From Lepraria neglecta (lineage: Eukaryota; Ascomycota; Lecanoromycetes; Lecanorales; Stereocaulaceae), in assembly GCA_033220425.1 (NCBI GenBank), contig CM065650.1, positions 1,922,001 through 1,986,000 of the forward strand: a DNA stretch of 64,000 nucleotides, written 5' to 3'. Made by a program: the position numbers and the translations under genes. Within the stretch, counting starts at the first letter, position 1. Each line of letters starts with the position of its first letter. The notes below the pieces were generated by a model. The model ran no database searches. It saw nothing but the letters and a program-made list of their open reading frames with translations, and was not told where the DNA came from. This document shows, in pieces, positions 9,946 to 21,481 of this stretch.

Positions 9946-11696
9946 TGCTAAAAGGAGAGATATAGGATCGAGCCCAGACGAGACATTGACCGTAAAGTAA
10001 GTTGCTCGGTTGGAGAAGAATCAGTATCTTGATTCTTGCGAAGGACAGTGAGGTGGAAGGGGAAGCAGACCATTCCCCAAGCACACACTAGACGAGGTCA
10101 GCAACCTTTTTTTTTTCTGGCCACAAATTACTGCACTCAGGCATGATCATCTGTCTAAGCATGCTCCCCGGCTAGCACAATCTAAATCATTGATTATTGT
10201 GCCTTTCTTAGCCAATTATAATCTCTTGTTATTAACGTGGAATCTCTAATCTACACAGGCAAGAATCACGTCGTCAAAAGTAACCAAGACCAAGGCCTAC
10301 GGAGTTAAGGGCCAGACCCGACGAGCCGGTCAGTGACGCCCGTGCGAAGCGAGGGCTTGCTCCTTGCGAGCTGAATATATGCTGTACACACTTCGCATCC
10401 ACTGTATTTGGCAGATCTTCACCAAACCCCTCTTCATCTGAAGTCCTGAACCGACTAACCCCACAGATGATTGGATCAGTCTGCAGCCTGCAGACTGCTG
10501 GTGACAAGTCGGGGTCACGAGAGTACTATCGTCCTTGAATGACCGAAATTCCCCGGCTGCTACTGATTCCCTTGAGGCTATGCACAGCTAACTGACCTCA
10601 GTGACTACGAGATCGGTCGATTCGTATCAGCATTAGATGAACGACGTAATAGTCAGCGGGTGGAGTGGGGTTGAATAAAGTGAATTTTGTACACGCTAGG
10701 ACGCAACCGAATTTTCATGTGATAGTAGAACCTCCCCTTACGTTCTCAGGCTAGGTAGTAATGTTTGCCAGGCTCTACCAAAACAAAGAGGGTGTACCCG
10801 GGCAAACACTAAGATTTAGCCTGAGTATGCGCTGGCCTCTTCTCGCAGCTTTTTGTGCAAAGTACAGACAAAATGCTTATGCCGGCTGGATAATCAATAC
10901 GTCCCTGGGTGGAAGGAGTTAATTCAAAGTATCTAGAATCCGCTCTCAAGATATCCTTATTAGTCATTTAGCCCCTGCTAGCACTCTCGAGAATGTACAA
11001 CAACTATCTAGCTGACATGGATTTTACCTGCATATGAATTCGTATCGATTGATAGCAATCGCCGCTTCGCTGCTGGGAACGATTTCGCCATCGATTGTCT
11101 CTTCTGTGCGCAGATCACTCAACAATATGTCAATTATTGTCGCAAATGCAATATTTTCGGCAAGATAACTCAGATGAAAGAGATCGAGATGCGTCCAATT
11201 TAGCGCCTCGAGCTCATGTAGAGCTGAATGTTAGAACCGTTCTGTCACAGAACCTTGCTAGACAGCCTCTCAGAGTACAGACTATGCCCGCGCCAGCTGG
11301 ATAGTCGCACACAGTACGTCTCTGTTGGGAAAAATAAATCGAAAGCATCTAGAAATCGCTCTTGGGGTGTCCTGATAGGGCATTCAGCCCCTGCTCGCAC
11401 TCCCGAGAGTATGTAACCATCCAGCCAGCGAACATGAACTTTTCTGAATGCTACCCCTTGTGGCAACGTTCCATCCAATAAAGAGCAGTAGTGGAAGGCG
11501 CTAGTCGCCATGTCATCTCACATCAATGTTATCAGCGGGTTGAACATAGTCATCTGCTTCAGCTTGATTCCACCTGTTCATACCAACATTGGAGGGCTGA
11601 ACAAGTCCGGTATTCATGATTTCATCGCTGTTGATTTTTCGGTGCAGACGCTGTTGACATAGTCAAGTCAAGGTCTTCAAACTATTTGGTGCACTG
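9946..11696. other. Long intergenic region with a degenerate duplication
   Basis: No supported gene. A poly-T run lies near 10,107. Two related segments of about 170 bp are found at about 10,836-11,040 and 11,260-11,450 (see repeat entry). Short open frames at 10,274-10,518 have no protein-like pattern. The right part must contain the former promoter of the oxygenase pseudogene. Confidence 0.4.
10836..11450 (+). repeat. Degenerate direct duplication (two copies of about 170-190 bp)
   Basis: The two halves share, in the same order, GTACAGAC, GC(C/G)GGCTGGATA-like or GCCAGCTGGATAG, TACGTC(C/T)CTG, GCATCTAGAA or GTATCTAGAA, CCCCTGCT(A/C)GCACTC and GAGA(A/G)TGTA. Left copy is about 10,836-11,040, right copy about 11,260-11,450. 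Divergence is high, so the duplication is old. Confidence 0.55.
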
Positions 11697-14600
11697 ATGT
11701 CTAACGAAAAGGACAAAGGAGATGAGTCGACCTACGGGGACGAGTCGTTCACGGAAGCGAAAGTCAGGCCAAATCTGGGGAAAGATGCGCTGACCTTGTT
11801 CGAAAAGGTGGCAAGCAAAGGAAAGTCATACGATGGCCGGACGTTCCTGGTACGCTGAATCTAAGTTCAACGCAATTGCTCAGAAAGCTAATGATTCTGT
11901 TACCTAGATGGAACGAGTGATAGCTCTGACAGCTTCACTGCCCCAAAATTCCAAAATGAGAGAAAAATTGAGCCAAAAGCTCGTTGGCACACTCTGGGAT
12001 TCGCTACAGCATCCTCCGCTCTCGTACTTTGGCGAGCAGTACCAGTATCGGACGGCTGATAGTTCTTACAACGTAAGTGGATACGGAGACAACAATAGTC
12101 AAAATTAACACTCGGTGGCAAAATACTCTGCTCCCAGATTTCGGCAAGGCTGGCATGCCATATGCCAAGAGCGTACGTTCGGTGAAAGCGCTACACGGAG
12201 CCAAGCCTAATCCATCCCTCTTGTTCGACTATCCGTAGAGTCTCCTTGGTCACTACCGCTCTCAACTAGACGCTGATTAGTCATAGTGCTGATAGCCAGA
12301 CCTAATGGAAAGTTTGCTCAAAACACAGCTAGGTTTAACAACATGCCCTTCTACCATACAAATATAACTATTCACAGTATGGTCACCAATTTATGCTACT
12401 ATGATCTATTAGTTGACCCTCCCAGACATCTTCCGAACAAACCGTAAAGATGCGAATATGGGTGATACATCATCATACCTCGATCTCTCGCCTTTGTACG
12501 GCAGAAATCAAGGAACACGGTCCGAACGTTCAAAGATGGGTTAATGAAGCCTGACACTCGCTGAAGTGCGACTGTTGGGGCAGCCTCCTGGGGTATGCGT
12601 GATGCTGGTGATGTACTCCAGGTTCCACAACTATGTAGCCCAGAATATTGCGGCTATAAACGACGACAACAGATTCGACATGTCCCAACAGAGAGATCCA
12701 GACTATGACGCGAAGCTCAAAAAGAGGGACAATGACATCTTCCAGACTGCCAGATTGTAGGTTACAATCCGAGAATTTCGGCGAAAACTGGATGGCTGAT
12801 TTTTGCGAAAACACAAGATCGTAGGTGGCTTGTACATCAACATCTCTCTGCACGATTATATCCGAGGAATTACGAACGTCCACCATTCAACCTCTACGTG
12901 GACTCTAGACCCTCGAATCGAGGTAGCGGGCACACAAAACACGCCAGCTGTAGAGCGAGGAGTTGGTAACATCGTGTCTGCGGAATTCAACTTGCTGTAT
13001 CGCTTCCACTCAGCCATCTCTCAACGAGACGATAAGTGGACCGGAGAATTCTTCCAGAGAATATTCGGAGATAAAGACCCTCAAGAGATTGGCCTGATGG
13101 AATTCTACCGAGGGGTTGCCACGTATGAAGCTGGCATACCCGAAGAACCAAGTAAAAGGGTTTTTGGAGGATTGGCTAGGAATCCGGAGACCGGTACTTT
13201 TAATGATGTCGACATCGTAGGGATCTTGAAAGATAGCAATGAGGATCCAGCTGGTGAGTCCTCCCTCTCTCGCCAGTATTAAGCGTTTTTATAAAACGCG
13301 CTGGCTCACATCTTGCAGGCGCGAGGAGCATTCCCAAGCACTTGCGAATAGTGGAGATTCTAGGTATTATTCAAGCTAGGAAGTGGCATGTCTACCTTGC
13401 TAAAACATGAATCTCATACTGACAGCCAGTAGGGAAGTGGTATCGTTGAACGAGTTCCGCACATTCTTTGGACTCAAGACCCGTGACTCCTTTGAAAGCA
13501 TCAACCCTGATCCCGAAATATCGGATCTGCTTCGGAAGCTATACGACTATCCAGGCATGGTAGAACCGCATCCCGGCCTCTTTGTCGAGGATGGTAAAGC
13601 ACGAATGGATCCTGGTAGTGGTTTTGCAGCTCCATACACTGTTGGTAGAGCAGTGCTTTCGGACGCTGTCACGCTCGTCAGGGGTCATTTCAATACATTG
13701 GTAAGCGGTTCTTATAATACGTGTATTTTTGGATACTAAAGTGTCCGAACAGGACTACATGGTCGCAATATTGACGCCATGGGGAATGACTGAAGTCAAT
13801 CAAAACTACGAGACTCTAGGAGGCTCGATGCTGTACCGTCTGATACACCAAGCCTTCCCAAAATGGTTCAAATTCAAATCGGTATACGTCATGCAACCGA
13901 TGTACCTACCAAGTAGGAATGCAGAGATCTTCAAAAAATTTGGTACTATGGATCAATACTGTCTTGACCCACCAGCACCGCCTCCAAAAGCGACATTCTT
14001 GAATAGCCACGCGGCTACATCTGCTCTCCTAAATGACTAAGCCAATTTTAAGGTCAAATATGGAATGCAAATTCATGACTTGGTACTCCCGAAATTTATG
14101 CTGCAAGGCGGTGGTCGTAAGAACACGAATAATCGCAAATTTGTCGGTCAGCGCATGATGAATGTACCAGGGAGGATGGATCTATACGCCAAGTCTTTTG
14201 ATGAGACTACACGCAAGATCCTGGCCACACAAGCTTGGCAATACATTCCAAGTTGATATCACAAAAGAGTGAGAGACATTTCCTGTGACTATGTGCACCC
14301 CGCTGACTGCATCATAAACTTAGCATCGCTCGAGTTGTGATAGTCCGAACCCATGCCGATTTTCTCAACCTTTCGCTCAGCGAGAATGGCAAAGAGGACG
14401 ATACCCTATCGGAAGAGGAAATGTACAGCTGCATGGTCACCTACCTCAACTATGCCAACGCCTATGCCGATCCTGCTGAATCGTGAAATTTGAGGCGCGA
14501 AACTCATGAAGCTTTTGCAAAACTCAAGAGAACTACTGAAAGTGCAGTCAGGAAGAATGGCCGCATTGGTGGTCTCATCGGCAATTTCTTCGCAGCGGCT

Positions 14601-15405
14601 CCTACGCCAAAGGGCTCGCTGAAGGAGATTAGGCAGAAGTTAACGCAAGATCTATTGGGTGCGGGCTACCGTGTGAATGCGACTGCTAAAAGCTTGTTCA
14701 CTACTGCGGCTGGTGGTATCGCGAATATACCAAGTACAGTAAGTCGGACCCCAATTTTCTGCTATCATAATAGTCGGGGAAGCTAACGTCATTGCAAAAG
14801 TCCGTATCAATACTCGACTGGTTCCTTAAACCAGAAATTTCACAGCATTGGGCAGCTGTCCAAAAGCTTTCCGCGAAAGACCCCGGCTTCGTTCGAGACC
14901 TTGAACAAATATGTCCTCGAAGCCTGCCGTTTCTCGGGCTTCCTTGCCTTGGTTAGAATATGTGTTCTCGAGAAAGGTGAAGCTGCACGAGTCAAGGCGG
15001 ATCAGGGTTCAATGGTCACGCTGCGAAAGGGCGAAGTGGCTTTGTGCAATTTGGTAAGCTGTTCTTCCTGGTGGCTGGGCCTCATCGCACTTCAGAGCTA
15101 ACGTCTTCCGCATTATAGATAGCAACATTCCGTGATCCATCCGTCTACCCCGCCCCGGATCAAGTCAAGCTCGATCGCCCTATGGATGTCCATCAAATGT
15201 GGTCAATGGGACCTCACGGATGTGTTGGTCGAGCTATTGCCATCACGGCTCTGGCAAGCATGGTCAAGGTTTACGCTCAAATTAAGTATTTACGAAGGGC
15301 TCCTGGAGATCAGGGCCGGATCAAATATGTCCTCGGACCGCTCCCGGGAAGTAGAAAATACCTTTCGGATGGATTGGAGTCGGTACCAGCTTTTCGCAGC
15401 AAGTA
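11697..15405 (+). pseudogene. Psi-factor producing oxygenase / linoleate diol synthase-like gene (heme peroxidase + P450), decayed
   Basis: Relic of a Ppo-type fatty-acid dioxygenase fused to a P450; intact family members make hydroxylated fatty acids (psi factors) that steer sporulation. Exon 1 (11,697-11,849) and exon 2 (11,908-12,072) are still open: LGKDALTLFEKVASKG, then MERVIALTASLPQNSK and SLQHPPLSYFGEQYQYR. Next come DFGKAGMPYAKSVR, TSSYLDLSPLYG (12,467-12,501), GVCVMLVMYSRFHNYV, and EFNLLYRFHSA with the catalytic-type Tyr (12,998) and proximal His (13,007). Then FGGLARNPETG, PYTVGRAVLSDAVTLVRG, a P450 part from about 14,320, and the heme-thiolate loop MGPHGCVGR with Cys at 15,221. 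The order matches the family over its whole length, but several in-frame stops, frame changes and a lost acceptor near 12,120 interrupt it. It lies right at the edge of the transposon block. Confidence 0.85.
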
Positions 15406-15616
15406 AGTCGTTTATCGAAATTGTCCCATGGAGGTCCAAGCTAATTTGCAATGATGGGTTGGAAGATACATTTCGATGATTACCATTCGCAGGATTAGTT
15501 CTGGAGAACTTCGGCGTTATCATAGTCTTCGCTACCCCAATGACGACGGAAAAAGATATTGGACCATTACGAAATTTGCGGAACTCGCTTATCAATGCCT
15601 CTTAAGTGTCATCCCA
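15406..15616. other. Border between the gene compartment and the repeat compartment
   Basis: After the P450 relic a GTAAGT..GCAG pair (15,403-15,491) leads into an open stretch up to about 15,612 that could be a last exon, but its sequence does not match the usual Ppo C terminus. It runs straight into the minisatellite of a truncated LTR. Confidence 0.3.
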
Positions 15617-16990
15617 AAATGTAACCCGGTACCATATCGCTATGTGTCGAATAGGCAATCCGGCACCATATCGCCATGTGTCGAATAGGCGCCATCTGCG
15701 AATAGGCAATCCGGTGCCATATCGCCATGTGTCGAATAGGCAATCCGGTGCCATATCGCCATGTGTCGAATAGGCAATCCGGTGCCATATCGCCATGTGC
15801 GAATAGGTAACCCGGTGCCATATCTCCATGTGCGAATAGGCAATCTGCCGTCATATCGCCATGTGCGAATAAGCCATCCGGTGCCATATCACCATGTGCG
15901 AATAGGCAATCCGGTGCTATATCGCCATCTGTCGAATAGGCAAACCTGCCGCCATATCGCCATGTGCGAATAGGCAACCTGACCGCCATATCGCCATGTG
16001 TCGAATAGGCAATCCACCGCCATATCGCCATGTGCGAATAGGCAACCTGACCGCCATATCGCCATGTGCGAATAGGCAACCTGACCGCCATATCGCCATC
16101 TGTCGAATAGGCAACCTGACCGCCATATCGCCATCTGTCGAATAGGCAACCTGACCGCCATATCGCCATGTGCGAATAGGCAACCTGACCGCCATATCGC
16201 CATGTGCGAATAGGCAACCTGACCGCCATATCGCCATCTGTCGAATAGGCAACCTGACCGCCATATCGCCATGTGCGAATAGGCAATCCGGTGCTATATC
16301 GCCATGTGCCGAATGAGAAATCCGGTGCCATATAACTACCAGTGCGAATAGGCAATCCGGTGCCATATAACCACCAGTGCGAATAGGAAATCCGGTGCCA
16401 TATCGCCATGTGCCAATCCCGCCGCCATATCGCCATGTGTATCATAGGCAGTGTATGCCATATCGCCATCTGCGAATGAGCCATCCGGTGCCATATCGCC
16501 ATGTGTCGAATAGGCAATCCGGCACCATATCGCCATGTGTCGAATAGGCGCCATCTGCGAATAGGCAATCCGGTGCCATATCGCCATGTGTCGAATAGGC
16601 AATCCAGCGCCATATCGCCATGTGTCGAATAGGCAAACCTGCCGTCATATCGCCATGTGCGAATAGGCAACCTGACCGCCATATCGCCATGTGCGAATAG
16701 GCAACCTGACCGCCATATCGAATAGGCAACCTGACCGCCATATCGCCATGTGTGAATAGGCAATCCGGTGCTATATCGCCATGTGTCGAATAGGCAATCC
16801 AGCGCCATATCGCCATGTGTCGAATAGGCAAACCTGCCGTCATATCGCCATGTGCGAATAGGCAACCTGACCGCCATATCGCCATCTGTCGAATAGGCAA
16901 CCTGACCGCCATATCGCCATGTGCATCATAGACGGTGTATACCATATCGCCATCTGCGAATGAGCAATCCGCCGCCATGTCGCCATGAGC
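15617..16990 (+). repeat. Minisatellite, 33-35 bp unit, roughly 40 units
   Basis: Unit is about CCATATCGCCATGTG-(T)CGAATAGGCAA-CC(G/T)G(G/A)(T/C)(G/C). Two main unit types alternate (ending CAATCCGGTG or CAACCTGACC), plus rarer types such as CATCATAGGCAGTGTATG. A block at about 15,650-15,790 reappears at about 16,495-16,620, so there are higher-order duplications. Because the unit length is near a multiple of 3 and holds no stop on the minus strand, it creates a spurious 422-codon frame there. Confidence 0.92.
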
Positions 16991-17315
16991 AGAATGGGCA
17001 ATCATGTAGACCGTGCGGTACGCCTGTCTCATGCCTTATGCGATACGCCTTGTATCATGTTTTATGCGATACGCTTGTTTCATACTTTTCATACGGAAAG
17101 CTTATTCTATATAAAGGCTTGGCTCTAGGGTATATATAGAAGTCTCTATATCTAGGAGAGCTCACTAAGTAAAATATTAATCTTCAGGGTATTTCAATGA
17201 ATCGATATTGGATATCCTACTATTTGCTTCGCTCTGATATATCGGTTCTTAGTGTCCTTATCCACCTATTACCTTTCTAGCTCTACTTTATCAGTATACC
17301 CTAAGGTAGCCTGCG
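15617..17315 (+). repeat. Truncated long LTR (Copia family) containing a large minisatellite
   Basis: LTR-related sequence in plus orientation. The 5' terminus is missing; the left edge lies inside the tandem array. After the array it runs through the 26-bp (GATACGCCTTGTATCATG) repeats, a TATATA-containing segment and the usual downstream part (TTGCTTCGCTCTGA) and stops at CCTGCG, just short of the normal GCTAACA end. The downstream part carries many transitions relative to the compact LTRs. Confidence 0.75.
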
Positions 17316-18218
17316 TTTTTAAAATCTTTCCAACAATATTAGTAGTAGAATAGAACTATAATATATATAACAAGTAAGTGCCCACAGAAGATTACTAATA
17401 AAACGGCTATATCTCGCTTATTTTAAACTCGATTTAGAAAATTTAAGCGGTATTAGAAAGTCCTTAATATATAGTATACTTTTTATATATAAGGCTAAGC
17501 CCTAATCCTAATAGAGCAAAAGTTATTAAGGATTTAGTATATTAGTACTTCGGGGGCGGCTGCGGGGGTAGCTTTAGGGAACTCCGCAGGTAAAAACATG
17601 TTTTTAAGCTTTCCTTAGCTAAATCTCAGCCAAATTTTAAAATTCGAACCGCGTTAGAAAGCGTATGTTTGGTTCCATAACTTATGAAATTATCTCGATA
17701 TTATATAATATATATAGCGCGGGGTATCGCTGCGAAGAATTTGCGGTGCGTATTTAACTTTCGATGTTCCAAGGTCCAGGAGTACCTAGCTTAATGCTTA
17801 GTATTTGCCACCGAGCTTACAAAATATAGCGAAACCTCTTCCTTTACTTATAAGTTTTACGTAAATAGACCAATTTTGAAAATTCTGACGGTGTTAGAAA
17901 GCGTATACTTGGCTCCAGAACCTATAAGATTATCTCGATATTATATGATATATATAGCGCGGGGTATCGCTGCAAAGAAGTTACGGTATATATTTAACTT
18001 TTAATATTCTAGCTTGGCGGCGCTAGCTAAAAGAGGGAATCGACTACTGAAGTATAGAAGTACTTTAATTAGCTATAAGTACGGAATTGCTCCGAATTTC
18101 GCTTTTAGACAAACGAACTAGCTTGTATTAAAACAGACGTATCGGATCTCGTAATTAGAGTATACCTATTTTAAATAAAAGACCAAAAGTAGTATCTAGT
18201 TACCTACTATTCAAGGAA
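17316..18218. other. AT-rich insert with internal repeats, flanked by 40-bp direct repeats
   Basis: A 40-bp Gypsy pol piece (ATTAGTAGTAGAATAGAACT...) at 17,335-17,374 is repeated at 18,219-18,258 and brackets about 840 bp. Inside, a segment of about 140 bp holding TAGCGCGGGGTATCGCTGC occurs at 17,636-17,775 and 17,868-18,010, with a weaker third copy near 17,410. No protein is recognised. Confidence 0.5.
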
Positions 18219-20167
18219 GATATTAGTAGTAGAATAGAACTATAATATACACGACAAGGAACTACTTGCCGTAGTATATATATTATAGAACTAGCGAGTA
18301 TACGCAGAGAGCTACTCGGATCTAACTATCTTTACGGATTATAAGAATCTTCTTAACTTTATAACGATAAAAGAGTTAAATAGAAGACAGGTTCAATAGT
18401 TAGAACTATTGGGTCAATATAAGTTCAAGATAATCTATACCCTAGGAAAAGATAATGGTTAAGCAGATACCCTAAGTAGACGATCGGACTATATAGAGGA
18501 AAAGAATATTATAGAACGACTAATCCTAAAGGAAGAAGCGGACGGATCGCTAGTACTATACCAGGTATTAGCAGCGACCCTTCTTATATTAGGACCTGAT
18601 ATGACTAATAGGATCGTAAAGGCCTACGATAACGATATATTCGTAATAAACCTACGAGAGAATTAGTAGGATTCAGTATTACTCAAATACTAGGATAAGA
18701 CCTACTTGCCTAATATATATATTAAGGAAGTAATCAGGGATTACTACAACGACCCTTTATAAGGTTACCTAGGAGTATCTAAGATAGTAGAACTCCTAGG
18801 ACGAGGATATATAGCGCCGAGACTTCGGACGCGCGTTAAATAATACATCAAAGAATATATCTAGTACCAGCAGAATAAGGCGGCACGATACGCCAAGTAC
18901 GGACAAATATAGTTTACTCCCGTACCAGAATCACTATAGGATGATATTATAATAGATTTTATAGTTAAACTACTACCCTCGAAGGATCTAGCTATATAGG
19001 ATACCTTTAATTCAATAATAGTTATTATAGATAAACTTACGAAGTATACAATTATAATACCTTTTAAAGAAGTATATAAGGCAGATCAATTAGCCTTTAT
19101 ACTACTCGACAAGTTAATAAGGGATTATAGTATACTAAAGTCGATAATATCCGATAGAGATAAATTATTTACTTCTAACTACTAGAAAACACTGATAATA
19201 GTAATTAGAACTAAACTTCGGATATTAATAGTATATTACCTATAGACTAATAGATGAACAGAACGTATAAACTAAATAATAGAAGTATATCTAAGATATT
19301 ATATAAACTAGAAGTAGGATAACTAGGTTTCACTACTTCTAATAGTATAACTAGCGTATAACGATAAGAGATTAGATATAACGGGACTGACCCTATTCTT
19401 TGCCAACTATAGAAAGAATATAAATACGTTTCTATAACCTAGGGAAGGACCTAATACAGAAAGAGCCTTAGTTAAGATAGAAGAGCTAAAGAATTTGTAT
19501 AAGGACTTATAAAGGTCTATCGAAAGCTCTAATAGTAAGTTAAAGGAATAAATCAATAAGAAAAGAAAGAATATTCCTCAGCTAAAAGAGGGGGATAAAG
19601 TATATCTCCTAATAAAAAATATAAGGACAACGAGACTAAGCAAGAAACTAGATTATATTAAGGTTAGACTATTCTTGATTAAACGGATAAAGGGACTAGT
19701 TAACTATAAACTCCAACTTCTACCTAATATAAAGGTATATCCGGTATTCTATATCTTACTCCTGGAGCTAGCAGACTCTAGTATACCTCTCTAAGAAATA
19801 TTCTATTATAACGTTAAGGAAGAAATAGAGTATAAAGTCAAGAGGATCCTAGATAGAAGAAATTAGTTCTATCTAGTTAAATAGAAAGGGTATAACGAAA
19901 CGGAAAATACCTAGGAACCTCTTAAGAACCTTGCGGGGAACTATAGAGAATGTCTCTAAGAGTTCTATTAGAGACAAGAGAAGACCAGTTAAAACTCTTA
20001 GGGACTTCTATCCCGCCGGGGAGGTCGAACCGCTCGGACGAGATATTAAACATTAAGTTATCGGAAGACTCAGGAGCGATACGTTAATCCTCCTCTAACT
20101 CTCTGATATTCTATAGCTCTTAGTCTACTATCCTCTTCTTCTCGTTCTCGACGGAATTTAGTTACGC

Positions 20168-20500
20168 CTAAAGACACACCAGTTTCACAAGCGCATCGGT
20201 CACTTCTTCTCGTAACTCGTTACGTCGTTTTTCAACACGACGTATTTCAAGGGGCGACACCACAAGGTCGCACTTCCTACCACTAGTAACACAGCTCGAA
20301 CATCTATCGGAATCAGCACCTATAAGGCACTGCTTGCCACTAGCAATATATCGGGAATACAGTCGTATAACGAAGTCGGAAAGCTTACTGGCCAACTACT
20401 TTGAGCGAATAGTTGGGTTAGACGATCGTTTAGTACGAACGGGTAGCATGAAGGATGGATGGTTTCTCGGGACGAGAAATCTGGAGGAGGGAGCTAGTAT
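20168..20500 (-). other. Antisense Cys-rich frame of Gypsy copy C
   Basis: Lies on the strand opposite to pol, between the chromodomain end and the 3' LTR. It carries LVPRNHPSFMLP, then a Cys-rich block (SSCVTSGRKCDL) and a charged, helix-prone tail. The same arrangement is found in two other Gypsy copies in this window (about 32,000-32,430 and 39,086-39,500). Fossil copy; I do not recognise a named domain. Confidence 0.6.
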
Positions 20501-20516
20501 TAGAACCAGAGGGTTC

Positions 20517-20910
20517 TGACAGGACTGTCGCGAAGGACATGGGACTTCGGACAGGACAGGCAAGTTAAGCGATGATCGCAATGATCGCAGTGCGAGCAAT
20601 ACTATCAAGAATGATAATCGCAATGATCGCAGTGCGAGCAATACTATTATAGAGGGCTTGGCGGGATTTCCTATTGCTATATGTAGGAGCACTTGCTTAC
20701 CACTTGGAGCATCGTGCTCAACTTCCTATTCAATTATTTACTACATGCGATAGATCTCTTAGGCTAGGCACTGAACATATATTATCTGATTATATACCAG
20801 ACCCGCTTAGCATCCATTGAAGCCTGCTTCATACTCTTGTTGGTCGCACCCCCATCCCCATTGAGAATCAATCTATACACGACCGTTGATACGCAACACG
20901 GTTCGTAACA
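20517..20910 (+). repeat. 3' LTR of Gypsy copy C (394 bp)
   Basis: Starts TGACAGGACTG, ends GTTCGTAACA. Matches, inverted, the LTR at 38,691-39,082 (392 bp) and is a subfamily of the 508-bp LTRs of copy B. Contains a GATCGCAATGATCGCAGTGCG repeat twice. Confidence 0.75.
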
Positions 20911-21481
20911 CGCTTTTACAATTTCGAGTTGGTATACTAGGCGTTTAACCTGCTGGGTAGTATCTATAGTATTGATCTAATACTCTACGACTATATTACT
21001 AAGGACGACGGAATCTCCGACTCCGCGTAGAATCTCTTTATATAAATCGGCCTCTAATTTATCGTCGATAACAGTAGCTGTATTCGTGTTAAGATACTAC
21101 CCGGCGTGGGTCTTGTAGCGGTTGATTAGTAGCTATAGGTATTGATGAAGATCGGATTATAAAGAGCTACTAGGCAGCTGATAATAAAGAAGGAGAAGCG
21201 ATTAACTAAGATACCATTGCCGCCTCTCTATCTACCGTTTATTCGGGTATTTATCTTTCGGATTAGGGGTACTAGTCTAATAGGGACTATAGTAGGTTAT
21301 CTATCTTAGTAAGTCTTACTATACCTGCCGCCTTATAGTATACAGGAATCCTTTTATTTCTATCTCGCCGAGAAGTTAGAGCTCTATATAGCTTATTTAG
21401 AAGAAGTTTCTAGAGTTATAAACGCGATAATAAGGATTAAAGTAGTATAGTATCAAGTTTAACAGGTCCTAACGATATTCT
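20911..21481. other. AT-rich unassigned relic
   Basis: No family recognised. Conceptual reading on the plus strand shows protein-like stretches (for example around 21,190-21,300) interrupted many times, so this is probably part of an old transposon. Confidence 0.35.

Larger units (their letters stand above)
18219..20910 (+). mobile_element. Ty3/Gypsy chromoviral element copy C, 3' part with 3' LTR (fossil)
   Basis: Broken remnant, heavily TpA-biased, with many breaks. Order on the plus strand: end of reverse transcriptase/RNase H (HDKELLAVVY, about 18,250), integrase (about 18,690-19,400, SDRDKLFTS region), a chromodomain-like end (about 19,860-19,930), then about 500 bp containing an antisense frame (20,168-20,500), then the 3' LTR (20,517-20,910). 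The 5' half is missing, so insertion age cannot be read from LTR pairs; the mutation load says it is old. Confidence 0.85.

Noticed and set aside
10274-10518. Minus-strand frames of 62-77 codons
   Set aside because: No protein-like pattern and no supporting splice sites; region is ordinary intergenic.
15609-16877. A 422-codon minus-strand open frame with WRYG/IRTWRYGG-like repeats
   Set aside because: Product of the 33-35 bp minisatellite, which is open in several frames. The repeat is part of an LTR and has no coding signature.
15617-16990. CRISPR-like array (regular repeats)
   Set aside because: Units are contiguous variants of one sequence with no unique spacers, in a eukaryote, inside an LTR.
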